DNA of 64,000 bases, taken from assembly GCF_019711355.1 (NCBI RefSeq), contig NZ_CP081297.1:1426001-1490000 (forward strand). The letters are read 5' to 3'. The translations under genes and the position numbers were made by a program. How positions within the stretch are numbered: position 1 is the stretch's first letter; each line of letters begins with the position of its first letter. The notes under the pieces were generated by a model that searched no databases, was not told where the DNA came from, and saw only the letters and a program-made list of their open reading frames with translations. This DNA comes from Qipengyuania psychrotolerans (GTDB lineage: Bacteria; Pseudomonadota; Alphaproteobacteria; Sphingomonadales; Sphingomonadaceae). Positions 10,547 through 20,547 of the stretch are shown in pieces.

Positions 10547-11173
10547 TCACCAACCGAAATAGGCACCGCCCTTCTCTCGTGCGCGCTGCCAAGCGGGGCG
10601 TGCGTGGATTGCTTCGACGAATTTGGCGAGCTTGGGTGCGCGCTCGGCATACCCCTGCATCACTGCAATCTCGGCGGGGAAGCTCATCATCACATCCGCT
10701 GCGCTCCAATCGTGGCCGACGAAGTGAAGATCATCGGAAATCTTCGCCTCGGCGTAATTGATGTGGGCTTCGAGCTGCGCATCGACGCGCGGCATGAGCG
10801 GTGCAGCGGCTTCGCCAAGCCGACCGGCATAGATTTTCAGCATGACGGGGACAAAGAAGGAACTCTCTCCGAATTGCATCCATTCCAGATGATCGACCCA
10901 GGCATGGCTGCCTTGTTCGGGAAGCCAGCCCTTCCCGCCATGTTTTGCGCAAAGATACTCGATGATTGCACCGCTTTCGGCAATCATGCGCCCATCGTCT
11001 TCAATTACCGGCGACTTACCCAGGGGATGGACGCTGAGCAGTTCCGGCGGGGCAAGATTAGTTTCGCTGTCGCGCTGATATGCCACGATCTCGTAGTCAG
11101 CGCCGAGCTCCTCGAGAAGCCACAGGATACGCTGTGAACGGCTGTTGTTGAGATGGTGGACTGTAACGGTCAT
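10547..11173 (-). CDS. Glutathione S-transferase family protein
   Basis: A 208-residue cytosolic GST. The thioredoxin-like N-terminal domain begins TVTVHHLNNSRSQRILWLLEELG, with the catalytic serine region in NNSRSQRI, the cis-proline GKSPVIEDDG and the glutathione-contacting AESGAIIEYL. An all-helical C-terminal domain follows. It likely conjugates glutathione to electrophiles or acts as a peroxidase; the exact class is uncertain. It is a stand-alone gene with ATG at 11173, between the recA terminator and ugd. Confidence 0.92.
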   Translation of the reverse strand: MTVTVHHLNNSRSQRILWLLEELGADYEIVAYQRDSETNLAPPELLSVHPLGKSPVIEDDGRMIAESGAIIEYLCAKHGGKGWLPEQGSHAWVDHLEWMQFGESSFFVPVMLKIYAGRLGEAAAPLMPRVDAQLEAHINYAEAKISDDLHFVGHDWSAADVMMSFPAEIAVMQGYAERAPKLAKFVEAIHARPAWQRAREKGGAYFGW

Positions 11174-11239
11174 GCGAAGCTCCTGCTGTTTCGAGCCGAC
11201 TGCGTAGGCGCAACATCATCGTTTCGCCAGACCAGATAC

Positions 11240-11288
11240 GGAAAAGCCGGTGCGGCAGCATCATGAAGAGCGCGCGCACCGGCTTTCC
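11240..11288 (-). terminator. Terminator downstream of recA
   Basis: A long inverted repeat, GGAAAAGCCGGTGCG at 11240-11254 against CGCACCGGCTTTCC at 11275-11288, about 90 bases past the recA stop. On the minus strand the stem ends in CGGCTTTTCC, a modest T-run. Confidence 0.65.
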
Positions 11289-11375
11289 GTTTAATCGGGA
11301 GCACCGGGGGACAGTCCGGCATTCAGGCGACAGGGGTTGATATGCCGCCCAAGCTCCCGCTTCGAGGTATGAAGA

Positions 11376-12437
11376 TCAGTCGTCCGCGTCCGGACCGGTC
11401 ATCATTTCCTCGGCGACCTCGTCGGTTTTGCCGCGGATGGCGGCTTCCAACTTGGCACACATTTCGGTATTCTCTTTCAGGAAGGTCTTCGCGTTCTCAC
11501 GGCCTTGGCCGATCCGGACGCTGTCGTAGCTGAACCAGCTACCCGACTTTTCCACGAGGCCTGCCTTCACGCCAAGATCGAGAATCTCGCCGATCTTGGA
11601 AATGCCTTCCCCATACATGATGTCGAATTCGACCTGCTTGAACGGCGGCGCGACCTTGTTTTTGACCACTTTCACACGCGTGGAGTTGCCAACGATCTCG
11701 TCGCGGTCCTTGATTTGACCGGTGCGGCGGATGTCGAGACGGACCGAGGCGTAAAACTTGAGCGCGTTACCGCCAGTTGTCGTCTCGGGATTGCCGTACA
11801 TTACGCCGATCTTCATGCGCAGCTGGTTGATGAAGATTACCATGCACTTGGAGCGGTTGATCGAACCGGTCAGCTTGCGCAGCGACTGCGACATGAGGCG
11901 GGCTTGCAGGCCGACATGGCTGTCACCCATTTCACCTTCGATTTCAGCGCGCGGGACCAGTGCAGCAACGGAGTCCACAACCAACACATCAATCGCGTTG
12001 GAGCGAACCAGCGTATCGACGATCTCAAGAGCCTGCTCGCCAGTGTCGGGCTGCGATACGATCAATTCGTCAATATCGACTCCCAACTTGCGGGCATAGA
12101 CCGGATCAAGCGCATGTTCGGCATCGACGAAAGCGACGGTGCCGCCTTGTTTCTGGGCTTCGGCCAGGACATGCAGCGCCAGCGTAGTCTTGCCCGAGCT
12201 TTCCGGACCGTAAACTTCGATCACACGGCCCTTGGGCAATCCGCCCACGCCGAGCGCGATATCAAGGCCGAGCGAACCAGTGGAAATCGTTTCCACTTCC
12301 ATCGCTTTCCTCTGGCCAAGCTTCATAGCCGAACCTTTGCCGAACGCGCGATCTATTTGCGATAGCGCTGCGTCCAATGCCTTCTGGCGGTCTGCGTCCA
12401 CTTTTTTTCCTTCCACAAGCTTCAGACTGGCCGCCAT
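11376..12437 (-). CDS. recA: Recombinase RecA
   Basis: A 353-residue DNA-dependent ATPase that pairs homologous DNA and activates LexA self-cleavage. The Walker A motif GPESSGKTT, the Walker B region [12 protein letters not shown] and the L2-loop region [17 protein letters not shown] are intact, and the C terminus is acidic (MTGPDADD). ATG at 12435-12437 is chosen over a start 15 codons upstream because it matches the family N terminus ([18 protein letters not shown]) and has AAGGGG in a good position. An SOS box of the alphaproteobacterial type lies 78 bases upstream, so the gene should be LexA-regulated and DNA-damage inducible. Confidence 0.98.
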   Translation of the reverse strand: MAASLKLVEGKKVDADRQKALDAALSQIDRAFGKGSAMKLGQRKAMEVETISTGSLGLDIALGVGGLPKGRVIEVYGPESSGKTTLALHVLAEAQKQGGTVAFVDAEHALDPVYARKLGVDIDELIVSQPDTGEQALEIVDTLVRSNAIDVLVVDSVAALVPRAEIEGEMGDSHVGLQARLMSQSLRKLTGSINRSKCMVIFINQLRMKIGVMYGNPETTTGGNALKFYASVRLDIRRTGQIKDRDEIVGNSTRVKVVKNKVAPPFKQVEFDIMYGEGISKIGEILDLGVKAGLVEKSGSWFSYDSVRIGQGRENAKTFLKENTEMCAKLEAAIRGKTDEVAEEMMTGPDADD

Positions 12438-12514
12438 GACATTACCCCTTTTGCTTTTCCAGAGCCATAACCGACTCATCAACTGTCATGGGGTGTACCG
12501 CGTTTGTTCCAATA

Positions 12515-12529
12515 GAACAAGAGTGGAAC
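12515..12529 (-). promoter_or_regulatory. LexA (SOS) box upstream of recA
   Basis: On the minus strand the bases read GTTC-CACTCTT-GTTC, exactly the GTTC-N7-GTTC direct repeat recognised by alphaproteobacterial LexA. It continues into TATTGGAAC (to 12506), adding an inverted GTTC/GAAC element next to it. It lies 78-92 bases before the recA start codon. Confidence 0.88.
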
Positions 12530-12557
12530 AGAAAGTTTTTTAAGCAAGCGTTTTGCG

Positions 12558-14174
12558 CTAGTCGTAGAGTTGCCGATATCGGAATGAATGCTGCGAATTT
12601 GCAGGAATTTCAACCTCGTAAATGATGCGCCCATCCTTGACACGGGTCTTTCTGAGGCCCTTGATCTTGGCATAGCCGGACATTCCCAGATCGAAGCGCA
12701 TCATGATCGGGGTGTCATTCGCATTTGAAACCTGAGCGCGATGCTTTACCCATTTGCCCTCGGCTTGCAGATCATCGTCGTCGATAACTCCGCACTGGAA
12801 GAATACCTGGGTGCTTTCGGGCAGGTCGAGTTCGATGTCCTCAGTCAAAGCGAAATCGCGCAGCCGCGTTTCGGCAATCAACAGATCGCCCGCCTCGGTG
12901 GGTTCGTAAATCGCGATGCCGCCCTGGGGCAACGACTGCCCGAGGCCTTTGCCTTCCTCGTTCTTCGTCGCGAGAAGAAGCTGCGCCGGATCGAAAAGAT
13001 CTGGCTCGGACAGATCATTCACCTGCTCTGACCCACAGCGCCCCACGTAAATAAAGCGCGCCTCGACAGCATCCTTGTCGAGAAACACAATCTGCTTTTG
13101 GCCCTGCGCTGCGACAGTGACCTTTTCCGGAATGCGATAGAGCTTGAGATCACCCAGCGCTTCTTCCCCTGCAATCATCGCGAGCGGCGCGGCAGCTTCA
13201 GCCGCTGCTTTGGACACGCGTGATCCTGTTACGACAATGGCGTTGGCGCTGTCATACATCGCCGGTGCTGGCGGCGGGGGAGGCGGCGGCGGAGGCGGAT
13301 AGGCTATCGGCGATCCCGCTGCCGTGCTGCCGAATGGATAGCACGTGAGCCGCAGCGGCCTCGCCGACGGCGCGTCTGCGAGTTCCTCGAAATCACTCTC
13401 GATGTTCAGTGTCCCGGCAACTGCCATGAGTTCGGCGTCGGGGAAGGTCTGCCCATTGTCATTGAGGATCGTCAGCCAGGACAGCAGTTCCATGCGCAAA
13501 GTTCCGTCGCGCCTCGCTTCTCCCAATCGGGCCACATAATTCGCTTCCCAGTCGAAGCCCCATGCGAGATAGGTCAGCGTCACTGTGTAGGTTCCGCCCA
13601 TTGCGCTGCGCGTGTCGATCGAGAAAACGGGATCTGACGAGAGTCCCGAAGGAACGCTGTCAAAGGTCAGTTTTTCCGGCAGTCCGGAACATCGCACTGC
13701 TTCGAACCCTTCACGCGTCTGGAGCACGAGGCCGCCGTCGGCCCTCGTCCTGACGACAGCGCTCTCGGAAGCCTGATTACCAGTCGCCGGATCGGTGCGG
13801 GTTATTGTCACCCGGTTGCCCAGCGTCCTGTCGACCAATGCCGCGGGGCTTAGCAGATCGGCGTTGCGGTTCTTCTCGATCGTTCCACCCGGAAGTCCGG
13901 TGACGATAGCGCTAACGGCTACCATTCCTTCTGCAACGCCGGTGAAGCGGATCGTCGATTGGCCGGGCGGAAGGGTAACCTGCCGGACTTCGCTGATCAT
14001 GGCGAAGCCTCCCGGCCAATCGCGGTTCATACGCTGGCCCTCCGGGCGGAGAGGATCACGGTAAACCGTCACCGCCAGTTCCTGCGGCGAGGACGCGTCG
14101 ATCGCTTCACGTGCATCCGCATCTGAAGGTGCGGACGCGCACAGGACCGCAAGGGCGAGGACAAGGGAGCGCAT
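12558..14174 (-). CDS. DUF4139-family secreted protein, paralogue of next gene upstream
   Basis: A 538-residue protein with an N-terminal signal peptide (MRSLVLALAVLCASAPSDADA) and the DUF4139 body: an N-terminal beta region with VRQVTLPPGQSTIRF, a middle SIDTRSAMGGTYTVTLTYLAWGFDWEANYVA, and a C-terminal part ending SFRYRQLYD. A run of ten prolines (near residue 292-302) is followed by AIVVTGSRVSKA, a phrase normally seen at the plug start of TonB receptors. Function is unknown; family members are extracytoplasmic and often occur in pairs. It lies 13 bases downstream of its paralogue, so the two form an operon. The recA SOS box lies just downstream. Confidence 0.8.
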   Translation of the reverse strand: MRSLVLALAVLCASAPSDADAREAIDASSPQELAVTVYRDPLRPEGQRMNRDWPGGFAMISEVRQVTLPPGQSTIRFTGVAEGMVAVSAIVTGLPGGTIEKNRNADLLSPAALVDRTLGNRVTITRTDPATGNQASESAVVRTRADGGLVLQTREGFEAVRCSGLPEKLTFDSVPSGLSSDPVFSIDTRSAMGGTYTVTLTYLAWGFDWEANYVARLGEARRDGTLRMELLSWLTILNDNGQTFPDAELMAVAGTLNIESDFEELADAPSARPLRLTCYPFGSTAAGSPIAYPPPPPPPPPPAPAMYDSANAIVVTGSRVSKAAAEAAAPLAMIAGEEALGDLKLYRIPEKVTVAAQGQKQIVFLDKDAVEARFIYVGRCGSEQVNDLSEPDLFDPAQLLLATKNEEGKGLGQSLPQGGIAIYEPTEAGDLLIAETRLRDFALTEDIELDLPESTQVFFQCGVIDDDDLQAEGKWVKHRAQVSNANDTPIMMRFDLGMSGYAKIKGLRKTRVKDGRIIYEVEIPANSQHSFRYRQLYD

Positions 14175-14187
14175 GTTACCGGCCCCC

Positions 14188-15690
14188 TCAGTACCGCCCC
14201 TCGAACACGACGGTCACTTCGCGCTTGCTGTTCGCAGCCACCGGGACAGTCCATTCTCGCCTGCCAGCATTGACCTGGCGACCGACGATATCCTCCAAGA
14301 CAACTCGGAAATCGCGTGCCCACCAATACGGGTCGAGGCCAGCCTGTGCGAGTTGAACTTCGACGGGCGAAGGTTTGGCATTGGTGATCGTATACCGCAT
14401 TGTCGTGCGCCAGAATGTCTTGGCATTCTCGACCTCGACCTCTCGTACGACCTTGCCATCCTCGATAACGCGGTAGCGCGAGCTTTTCTCATACTCGGTG
14501 CCCGAAATCCTTTCGCGCTCGATCACTTCGGCGAGCACCAGCACATCGAAGGCATCACCAGTCCGCAAAGTCAGAACGCTTCCCATTGGTGTATGCCCAA
14601 TGCCGTTCTCACCAATGAACTGGGGGTTGCCTTCCGCATCGCGCTGATAAAACCGCACTGTGCCAGCTGGTAGAGCATCGCCGAGGCCTTGCTCGCGGCT
14701 GGTGCTGAACCGGACTTGGCTCGAAACGTTGATGGAACGCTCGTCATTGGTCAGCCAGTCAACCTCCCGCGCATAGCGCCGCTGTGCCGGGACTCCCTGC
14801 ACGTCGAGGAAACTGACTTGCTTGGTCTGCTGATTGGCAATCGTGGTACGTTCAGACAGCGGATAGAGGTAGAAATCGCCCAATTGTTCGCGGTTCGCAG
14901 TCTCTGTACCCGGCCGCATTGTGCTTCCGCGCTGGCGATTTGATGTGTTCGATCCACCGGCCGGATTGCCAGCTACCAGCAGGGTATCGGCCCTGTGAAA
15001 GGTCGTGCCCGTCTGGTTGGTCAGGGTAACCCAGCCCTGCATATCGACCGTGCCGTTCTCTTCATCGAACAGGGCGACATAATCTGCGCTCCATCCAAGG
15101 CCGGGCGTGAGATAGCGGATCGAGGCGGGACGCGAACCAGCGCGGTCGCTTTCAACGGTCACCGATAGCGTCGGGCGTGCCCGCAGGTTCGTTGGCACCC
15201 TGTCGAAGATTGCCCTCACCGGCAGGCCGTCATCGCGCAAGACCTCGATCCTGTCCCCGATCTTCACGACCACGCCGCCAGCTGTCGAGAGAACTGTCGC
15301 GCGCTCCCGGGTTTCCGCACCGGTAGCGGGATTTGTGCGGATCAAAGTGATGGTCTGGCCAATGGCCTTCTCCATCAGCTTCGTAGGAGTAAGCAGGTCG
15401 AAGTCGAAATTCTGTTCGACAATCCCTGCCCCGGCTGCGGCGAAACTTAGCGTTTCTGGCCGGATCCTCGCCGACACATCGGGAAATTCTATTCGGCTGC
15501 GACCGGCAGATATGGAAAGCTGCCGGACATCCTGCACCAGTGCCTGGCTATTATTGTAGATTGTAACAGAGACATCGCCTTGGGCTGTTGCGTCAGGGTC
15601 CGCCAAGGCCTGCTCCGCCGTTTGTCCCAAAAGCGGGCCACCGCCGAGCAAAGTCAAACCTGCCAGAGCCGAAATCGTACGCGTCTTCAT
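14188..15690 (-). CDS. DUF4139-domain secreted protein
   Basis: A 500-residue protein with a signal peptide (MKTRTISALAGLTLLGGGPLLG) and a DUF4139 beta-rich body. The stretches SISAGRSRIEFPDVSARIRPETLSF, SIRYLTPGLGWSADYVALFDEENG and KREVTVVFEGRY line up in order with the next gene, so the two are paralogues. This copy lacks the polyproline insert. Role unknown; likely periplasmic or cell surface. It is the first gene of the pair and has a separate promoter downstream of cckA. Confidence 0.82.
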   Translation of the reverse strand: MKTRTISALAGLTLLGGGPLLGQTAEQALADPDATAQGDVSVTIYNNSQALVQDVRQLSISAGRSRIEFPDVSARIRPETLSFAAAGAGIVEQNFDFDLLTPTKLMEKAIGQTITLIRTNPATGAETRERATVLSTAGGVVVKIGDRIEVLRDDGLPVRAIFDRVPTNLRARPTLSVTVESDRAGSRPASIRYLTPGLGWSADYVALFDEENGTVDMQGWVTLTNQTGTTFHRADTLLVAGNPAGGSNTSNRQRGSTMRPGTETANREQLGDFYLYPLSERTTIANQQTKQVSFLDVQGVPAQRRYAREVDWLTNDERSINVSSQVRFSTSREQGLGDALPAGTVRFYQRDAEGNPQFIGENGIGHTPMGSVLTLRTGDAFDVLVLAEVIERERISGTEYEKSSRYRVIEDGKVVREVEVENAKTFWRTTMRYTITNAKPSPVEVQLAQAGLDPYWWARDFRVVLEDIVGRQVNAGRREWTVPVAANSKREVTVVFEGRY

Positions 15691-15730
15691 TGCAGTCCCC
15701 TATCCTGCGGCCAGACGCGACTGAAATTAA

Positions 15731-18214
15731 CTAGGCGTCGATCTTGGCTTGCTCTCGAAGTACTTCTGATACCTTGCCGTTTATTTGCTGTACGCTGAAC
15801 GGCTTGGGAATAAAGTGCATGTTGTCGATATCAATGTCGTTGCGCAACTGCTCTTCAGCGTATCCCGACATGAAAAGTATCGGAATTTTCGGTTTCACCC
15901 TGCGGATCGCGCGGGCCATTGCCGGACCGTCCATTGCCGGCATGACAACATCGGACACGATGAGGTCGAACTCGGTGTCGCCATTGGCGATGGCCGCCAG
16001 ACCTTCCTCGCCGTCACTTGCCGTCGTGACCTGATAGCCTGCGCGCGTCAGCGCGCGTTCGGCGACAGCACGGACCATGTCTTCGTCTTCGACCAGAAGC
16101 AAATTGCCGCCGCCGGACCATTCGCTGGCCTTGGTGTCCTCCGCTTCGTCGGGGCGAGTATCCACCGGCATTTCGCCTTTGTGGACCGGCAGGTAAACCG
16201 TAAACCGCGCTCCGGCCGGGCGCCCGTCTCCAGCGCTGATGTTGTCGGCGAAAATAAACCCGTTCGACTGTTTGACGATGCCGTAAACCGTCGAGAGACC
16301 AAGTCCAGTGCCCTTGCCCTGCTCTTTCGTGGTGAAGAACGGTTCGAAAATCTTGTTGAGATGTTCGCCCGGGATACCGCCGCCGGTGTCCTGAACGATG
16401 AGAACGGTGTAATCGTCTGCAGGCATTATATCGATGCCCATCTTGCGCACATCACGCGCAGAGACCCGGCGGGTCGCCAAGGTCAGGCGCCCTTTCCAGT
16501 TTTCCTTGCCCGAATTCGACGCATGGGCCTGCATTGCATCACGGGCGTTTACAGCGAGGTTGATGATAACCTGCTCGAGCTGCTGCGGGTCTGCGCGCAC
16601 AGGACCCAATTCGCGGTCATGCCTGACAACGAATTCAATCTTGTCGCCCATCAGGCGTTTGAGCAATTGGCTGACTTCGCTGACGACATCGGGCAATTGC
16701 AGCACAACGGGACGCAGCGTCTGCTGACGGCTAAACGCCAGCAATTGACGCGTCAGACTGGCTGCGCGATTGGAATTGGCCCTGATCTGCTGGATATCGT
16801 CATAGTCGCTATCGCCTGGCGTGTGGCGCAGCAGCATGAGGTCGCAGTAGCCGATGATCGCGGTCAGCACGTTGTTGAAATCATGCGCAACACCGCCGGC
16901 CAACTGACCGACCGCCTGCATCTTGGTCGCTTGAGCAACCTGGCGGCGTAGGCGCTTTTCCTCTGTCGAATCCGAAATCGAAAGCAGTACCGCTGCGTCA
17001 CCGAGACCGCGGACACCGGCAAGGCCGATCGAAACCGGCTCTTCCTTGTTGCCGGAAAGGCGCACGGCCATGTCGCTGCTGGACGCGGCACCTTTGGCGA
17101 ACCTGCGAACCGTATCGGAGATGGCGGGCTTGTCCTCGCGCACAACCAGATCGGAAGGGAATTGCGGCATGCCCTGATCCTCGCGCTCGACTGCGCGAAG
17201 GAACGCCTTGTTGGCAAACAGGAAACGGCCATCGCGATCGGTGAGCGCAAGCCCCAGGGGCAGCGCGGAAAGCAATGCCTCGAGCTGGGGAATGGCTGTC
17301 TTACCGCTGCCCTGCCAGCCGCCGCCAATTCCAACGCCGCTATCGACCAGCAACATCAATGATGGGGTCTGGTCCGCCGGCTTCACGCCCGCGCCGTGCG
17401 GCTGGTCGAGCGGGATGTGAACCAATGTCTGAGGAGTGCCCTGCTGCCCTTCCCGCGCGTAAAAAATACGGTCGCGGTCATCCGAGCGGAGCAGTTGGAC
17501 GAATTCCTGACCTTCCAGTGACCCATTCGCGGTCCCAGTCGCACGCTCCGACAGGCCCGGCGTTGCTGACTGAACGATACCGTCCGGTGCCACCAGTGCC
17601 AGTTCAATGCCCGCGTTGGACAGAATAGCGCCGAACGGGCCCGCAACCCGATCTGCAAGACCATCATGCCCACTCTCACTAATCCGCTCGCCGAAACGCC
17701 AGACCAGAAAGTCCTCTCCGCGGCCCACCCGTTCGATGCTGAGCGTAAAGTGTCGGTCCTCATTCTTGGAAATAAGGTCCTCGCATTCCGAAAAACCTTC
17801 GCGCCAGGCTTGCCTGGCAGCATCTGCGAGCCGTTTTCTCAAGCTTTCGCCAAGCTCGATTTCATGCGGTGCGCCTTTGACGTCGAACCACTCTTCATAG
17901 GTCGAGTTAGCGCAAACCAGCCGGTTGGCGCGGTCGATGATCGCTACCGCGCGGCGGCGGTTTTCGATTGCGGCGGCAGTAACGGCCCAATCAGGCTGGG
18001 TAAGCTCTTCCGCTTCTTCTGGCGACTTCAGGCGAGCAGCGAGGAGGAGAGTGAGGATAACCGTCAGCAGTGCGCCGCCGTATGCAATAGCGACGAGCGA
18101 ACTTCCTGCCACGAGCCAGACCAGACCGACCGAAACGAACAGCGCCAGGGCGATCCCGAGGAGCAATGGGATCGGTGGCAGGCCGGGGCCATCGCCCGCA
18201 GTGCTTACGCTCAT
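15731..18214 (-). CDS. cckA: Cell-cycle hybrid histidine kinase CckA
   Basis: An 827-residue membrane hybrid kinase that in alphaproteobacteria feeds phosphate through ChpT to CtrA. Two hydrophobic segments (about 15-60) anchor it. Two or three PAS-like domains follow (one at about 310-420: [25 protein letters not shown]). HisKA carries the phospho-acceptor His444 in [11 protein letters not shown], the ATPase has [11 protein letters not shown] and [13 protein letters not shown], and the C-terminal receiver carries Asp755 in [11 protein letters not shown]. The architecture and sequence are those of CckA. Its ATG overlaps the stop of the DUF2062 gene by four bases (ATGA). Confidence 0.94.
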   Translation of the reverse strand: MSVSTAGDGPGLPPIPLLLGIALALFVSVGLVWLVAGSSLVAIAYGGALLTVILTLLLAARLKSPEEAEELTQPDWAVTAAAIENRRRAVAIIDRANRLVCANSTYEEWFDVKGAPHEIELGESLRKRLADAARQAWREGFSECEDLISKNEDRHFTLSIERVGRGEDFLVWRFGERISESGHDGLADRVAGPFGAILSNAGIELALVAPDGIVQSATPGLSERATGTANGSLEGQEFVQLLRSDDRDRIFYAREGQQGTPQTLVHIPLDQPHGAGVKPADQTPSLMLLVDSGVGIGGGWQGSGKTAIPQLEALLSALPLGLALTDRDGRFLFANKAFLRAVEREDQGMPQFPSDLVVREDKPAISDTVRRFAKGAASSSDMAVRLSGNKEEPVSIGLAGVRGLGDAAVLLSISDSTEEKRLRRQVAQATKMQAVGQLAGGVAHDFNNVLTAIIGYCDLMLLRHTPGDSDYDDIQQIRANSNRAASLTRQLLAFSRQQTLRPVVLQLPDVVSEVSQLLKRLMGDKIEFVVRHDRELGPVRADPQQLEQVIINLAVNARDAMQAHASNSGKENWKGRLTLATRRVSARDVRKMGIDIMPADDYTVLIVQDTGGGIPGEHLNKIFEPFFTTKEQGKGTGLGLSTVYGIVKQSNGFIFADNISAGDGRPAGARFTVYLPVHKGEMPVDTRPDEAEDTKASEWSGGGNLLLVEDEDMVRAVAERALTRAGYQVTTASDGEEGLAAIANGDTEFDLIVSDVVMPAMDGPAMARAIRRVKPKIPILFMSGYAEEQLRNDIDIDNMHFIPKPFSVQQINGKVSEVLREQAKIDA

Positions 18215-18801
18215 TGACCGTGCTCCCTCAGCCGTTCGGCCAATCGCTGTTCCATCTGGGCCAGACGTTTACGGCGGCGGCGGGCAACGATGTAACGCCA
18301 GCTGAAGCTCGCCGCGAGATACCCGACCCCCGCGCTCACGAGCGCGATCACCAAAAAACCGAAAGCGGTCACCCCGCCCACCTCAAGCCAGAGCGCCAGC
18401 GCGCCGCCATCTTCGGCGAATGATCCGGCACCAGCACCTAGGGTCGCATCGATGTTGAGTGTCAATTTACCAACCTTGTTGGCCACGATGAGCCAGAAAG
18501 GAAGGGTGAACGGATTGGTCACGAACGTCACCAATGCCGAGAGCGGAACATTAGCCCGTGCTGGAAGGGCAAGAAAGGCGGCCAGGAATATCTGTCCGAT
18601 CGGCACGATAAACGCTGCGAACAGCCCCAGCGCAACTCCGCGGGGCACGCTCCTGCGCGTAAACCGCCAGAGCTCGGGTGTGAGGAAGCGATGGGCTATG
18701 GGTTTGAGATATTTGTTGCGCGCCATCTGGTCACGCGTGGGCATGTATTTGCGGATCGTGTCCGCCAGCCAAGTTTTGGACCTGAACCCGCTCATTGCCA
18801 T
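18211..18801 (-). CDS. DUF2062 membrane protein
   Basis: A 196-residue protein with two or three hydrophobic helices and the DUF2062 signature RRSVPRGVALGLFAAFIVPIGQ and FVTNPFTLPFW. Function of the family is unsettled. Its position immediately before cckA, with ATGA overlap, is a recurrent sphingomonad arrangement and suggests shared expression. ATG at 18801 or the one two codons later (18795) are equally possible starts. The C-terminal tail is strongly basic (RRRRKRLAQMEQRLAERLREH), likely a cytosolic helix. Confidence 0.85.
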   Translation of the reverse strand: MAMSGFRSKTWLADTIRKYMPTRDQMARNKYLKPIAHRFLTPELWRFTRRSVPRGVALGLFAAFIVPIGQIFLAAFLALPARANVPLSALVTFVTNPFTLPFWLIVANKVGKLTLNIDATLGAGAGSFAEDGGALALWLEVGGVTAFGFLVIALVSAGVGYLAASFSWRYIVARRRRKRLAQMEQRLAERLREHGQ

Positions 18802-18919
18802 ATCCTTGCAATGGGACGAGCCACTGCAGGGTGCAAGGCACCCGATCCAGATATCTGCGATGAAAAAGCCATGACGGTCGACAGAGTTAGCACGATTTTG
18901 TTGCGGGTTGCTGAAAAGC

Positions 18920-19402
18920 TCAACCGCGATCCCGCATCACGCGCGCTTTGTCGCGCTTCCAGTCACGCTCCTTGGTTGCCTGCCGTTTGTCATGTGCTTG
19001 CTTGCCCTTCGCCAGCGCAAGTTCGACTTTCGCACGCCCAGTCGAATTGAAATAGACCGACAGGGGCACCAGCGTCATGCCCTTGCGCTCTACCGCGCCG
19101 AACAGTTTGTTGATCTCCCGCTCGTGCAACAGGAGCTTGCGAGGCCGGCGGGGTTCGTGATTGCTGCGGTTGCCATGCGAATATTCGGGGATGTTCGCAT
19201 TGATCAGCCAGACCTGACCATCACGCACTTCGGCATAGCTTTCCTTGATCGAAGCTTCGCCGGCACGCAGCGATTTCACTTCTGTGCCGTGCAATGCAAG
19301 CCCTGCCTCGTACGTTTCCTCCACGTGATAGTCGAACCGTACACGCCGGTTCTCGGCGACGGTTTTCTGCTTGTCGAAGGTTGCTGGTTTGGGACGGGCC
19401 AT
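18920..19402 (-). CDS. smpB: SsrA-binding protein SmpB
   Basis: A 160-residue RNA-binding protein that delivers tmRNA to stalled ribosomes for trans-translation. Visible family blocks are [43 protein letters not shown] and the basic C-terminal tail [27 protein letters not shown] that enters the mRNA channel. The order dapA-smpB-DUF2062-cckA is retained. The tmRNA gene itself is not seen in this window. Confidence 0.97.
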   Translation of the reverse strand: MARPKPATFDKQKTVAENRRVRFDYHVEETYEAGLALHGTEVKSLRAGEASIKESYAEVRDGQVWLINANIPEYSHGNRSNHEPRRPRKLLLHEREINKLFGAVERKGMTLVPLSVYFNSTGRAKVELALAKGKQAHDKRQATKERDWKRDKARVMRDRG

Positions 19403-19569
19403 ATCTTGGCGCCATGTAGGGGCGACGAGCTAAAAGGCCAAGTCCCTCTTACCCAAAGTACCAGCGCCAACTGACAAAGGAGGATCATTGTCTTCGTCAC
19501 AGTTCTGTTGGGGCTGAATGCCGAGCCGAGAAACACAATCCGCCTGATTAGACCGCTTCGCCCAAGATC

Positions 19570-20451
19570 CTAGGTAAGCCCGGCGATTTCTAGCGCTTCG
19601 TCCACTGCGCGGCGGCTGGCTTCACTGGCATTGCACAGCGGCAACCGGACACCTTCGGGGAACCAGTCGTGCACACGGCTCAGTGCGTATTTGACCGGCG
19701 CCGGGCTCGCATCTGAGAACATGGCATAATGAAGCGGGAACAGGCGGTCGTTAATCTCGCGCGCTTTCACCAGGTCGTTTGCCGCAATCGCATCATGGAA
19801 CTCTGCGCATAGCGCCGGCGCGACATTGGCAGTGACGGAAATACAGCCAGAACCGCCCGCAGCAGAGTGCGGCAGCCAGAGCTCGTCATTTCCCGAAAGC
19901 TGACAGAAATCCTTGTCGAGGCCCATTCGGTGGTCTGCAACGCGCGACAAATCCCCGCTCGCATCCTTGATCGCTACGATCCGGTCGGGATACTTGCGCA
20001 CCAGCTCCACCACCGTCTCATCCTCGATGTCCGTCACAGTCCGGCTCGGCACGTTATACAGCACGATGGGCAGGTCACTGTTTTCGGCGAGGAAGCTGAA
20101 ATGGGCGATCAAACCCGCCTGGCTGGGCCGGTTGTAGTATGGAGCAACGCACAGGCCTGCCGCTGCTCCGGCCTTCTTTGAGAAGTGCATGTGCATCAAG
20201 GCGTTGCGGGTGTCGTTTGAACCGCACCCGGCAATCACGGGCACCCTGCCCGCTGCCTGTTCGATACATACCTCGACCACGCGGTGGTGCTCTGCATTGG
20301 AGAGCGTTGAGGCCTCGCCAGTAGTCCCGCAGGGCACGAGGCCTCTGCTCCCATTTTCGATTTGCCAGTCGACAAGTTGCCGAAACGCCGATTCGTCGAA
20401 CGACCCGTCGCGAAAAGGAGTCGCCAGAGCCGGAATTGAGCCAGAGAACAT
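19570..20451 (-). CDS. dapA: 4-hydroxy-tetrahydrodipicolinate synthase
   Basis: A 293-residue class I aldolase-type enzyme that condenses pyruvate with aspartate semialdehyde, the first committed step of lysine/diaminopimelate synthesis. The Schiff-base Lys162 in AIKDASGD, Tyr132 in YNVPSRT and Thr43/Thr44 in PCGTTGEA are all present. The 167-base gap to smpB (19403-19569) holds no clear gene on either strand. The lytic transglycosylase is transcribed divergently from about 100 bases away. Confidence 0.96.
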   Translation of the reverse strand: MFSGSIPALATPFRDGSFDESAFRQLVDWQIENGSRGLVPCGTTGEASTLSNAEHHRVVEVCIEQAAGRVPVIAGCGSNDTRNALMHMHFSKKAGAAAGLCVAPYYNRPSQAGLIAHFSFLAENSDLPIVLYNVPSRTVTDIEDETVVELVRKYPDRIVAIKDASGDLSRVADHRMGLDKDFCQLSGNDELWLPHSAAGGSGCISVTANVAPALCAEFHDAIAANDLVKAREINDRLFPLHYAMFSDASPAPVKYALSRVHDWFPEGVRLPLCNASEASRRAVDEALEIAGLT

Positions 20452-20547
20452 TTACGCGAGTCCTGCGTTAGAGGTATGAAAATGGGACGCTTTGTAGCGT
20501 ACCGCGCAGTATTCCATTCAGCGCCTGATAATGAGGGGCCGGCCATT

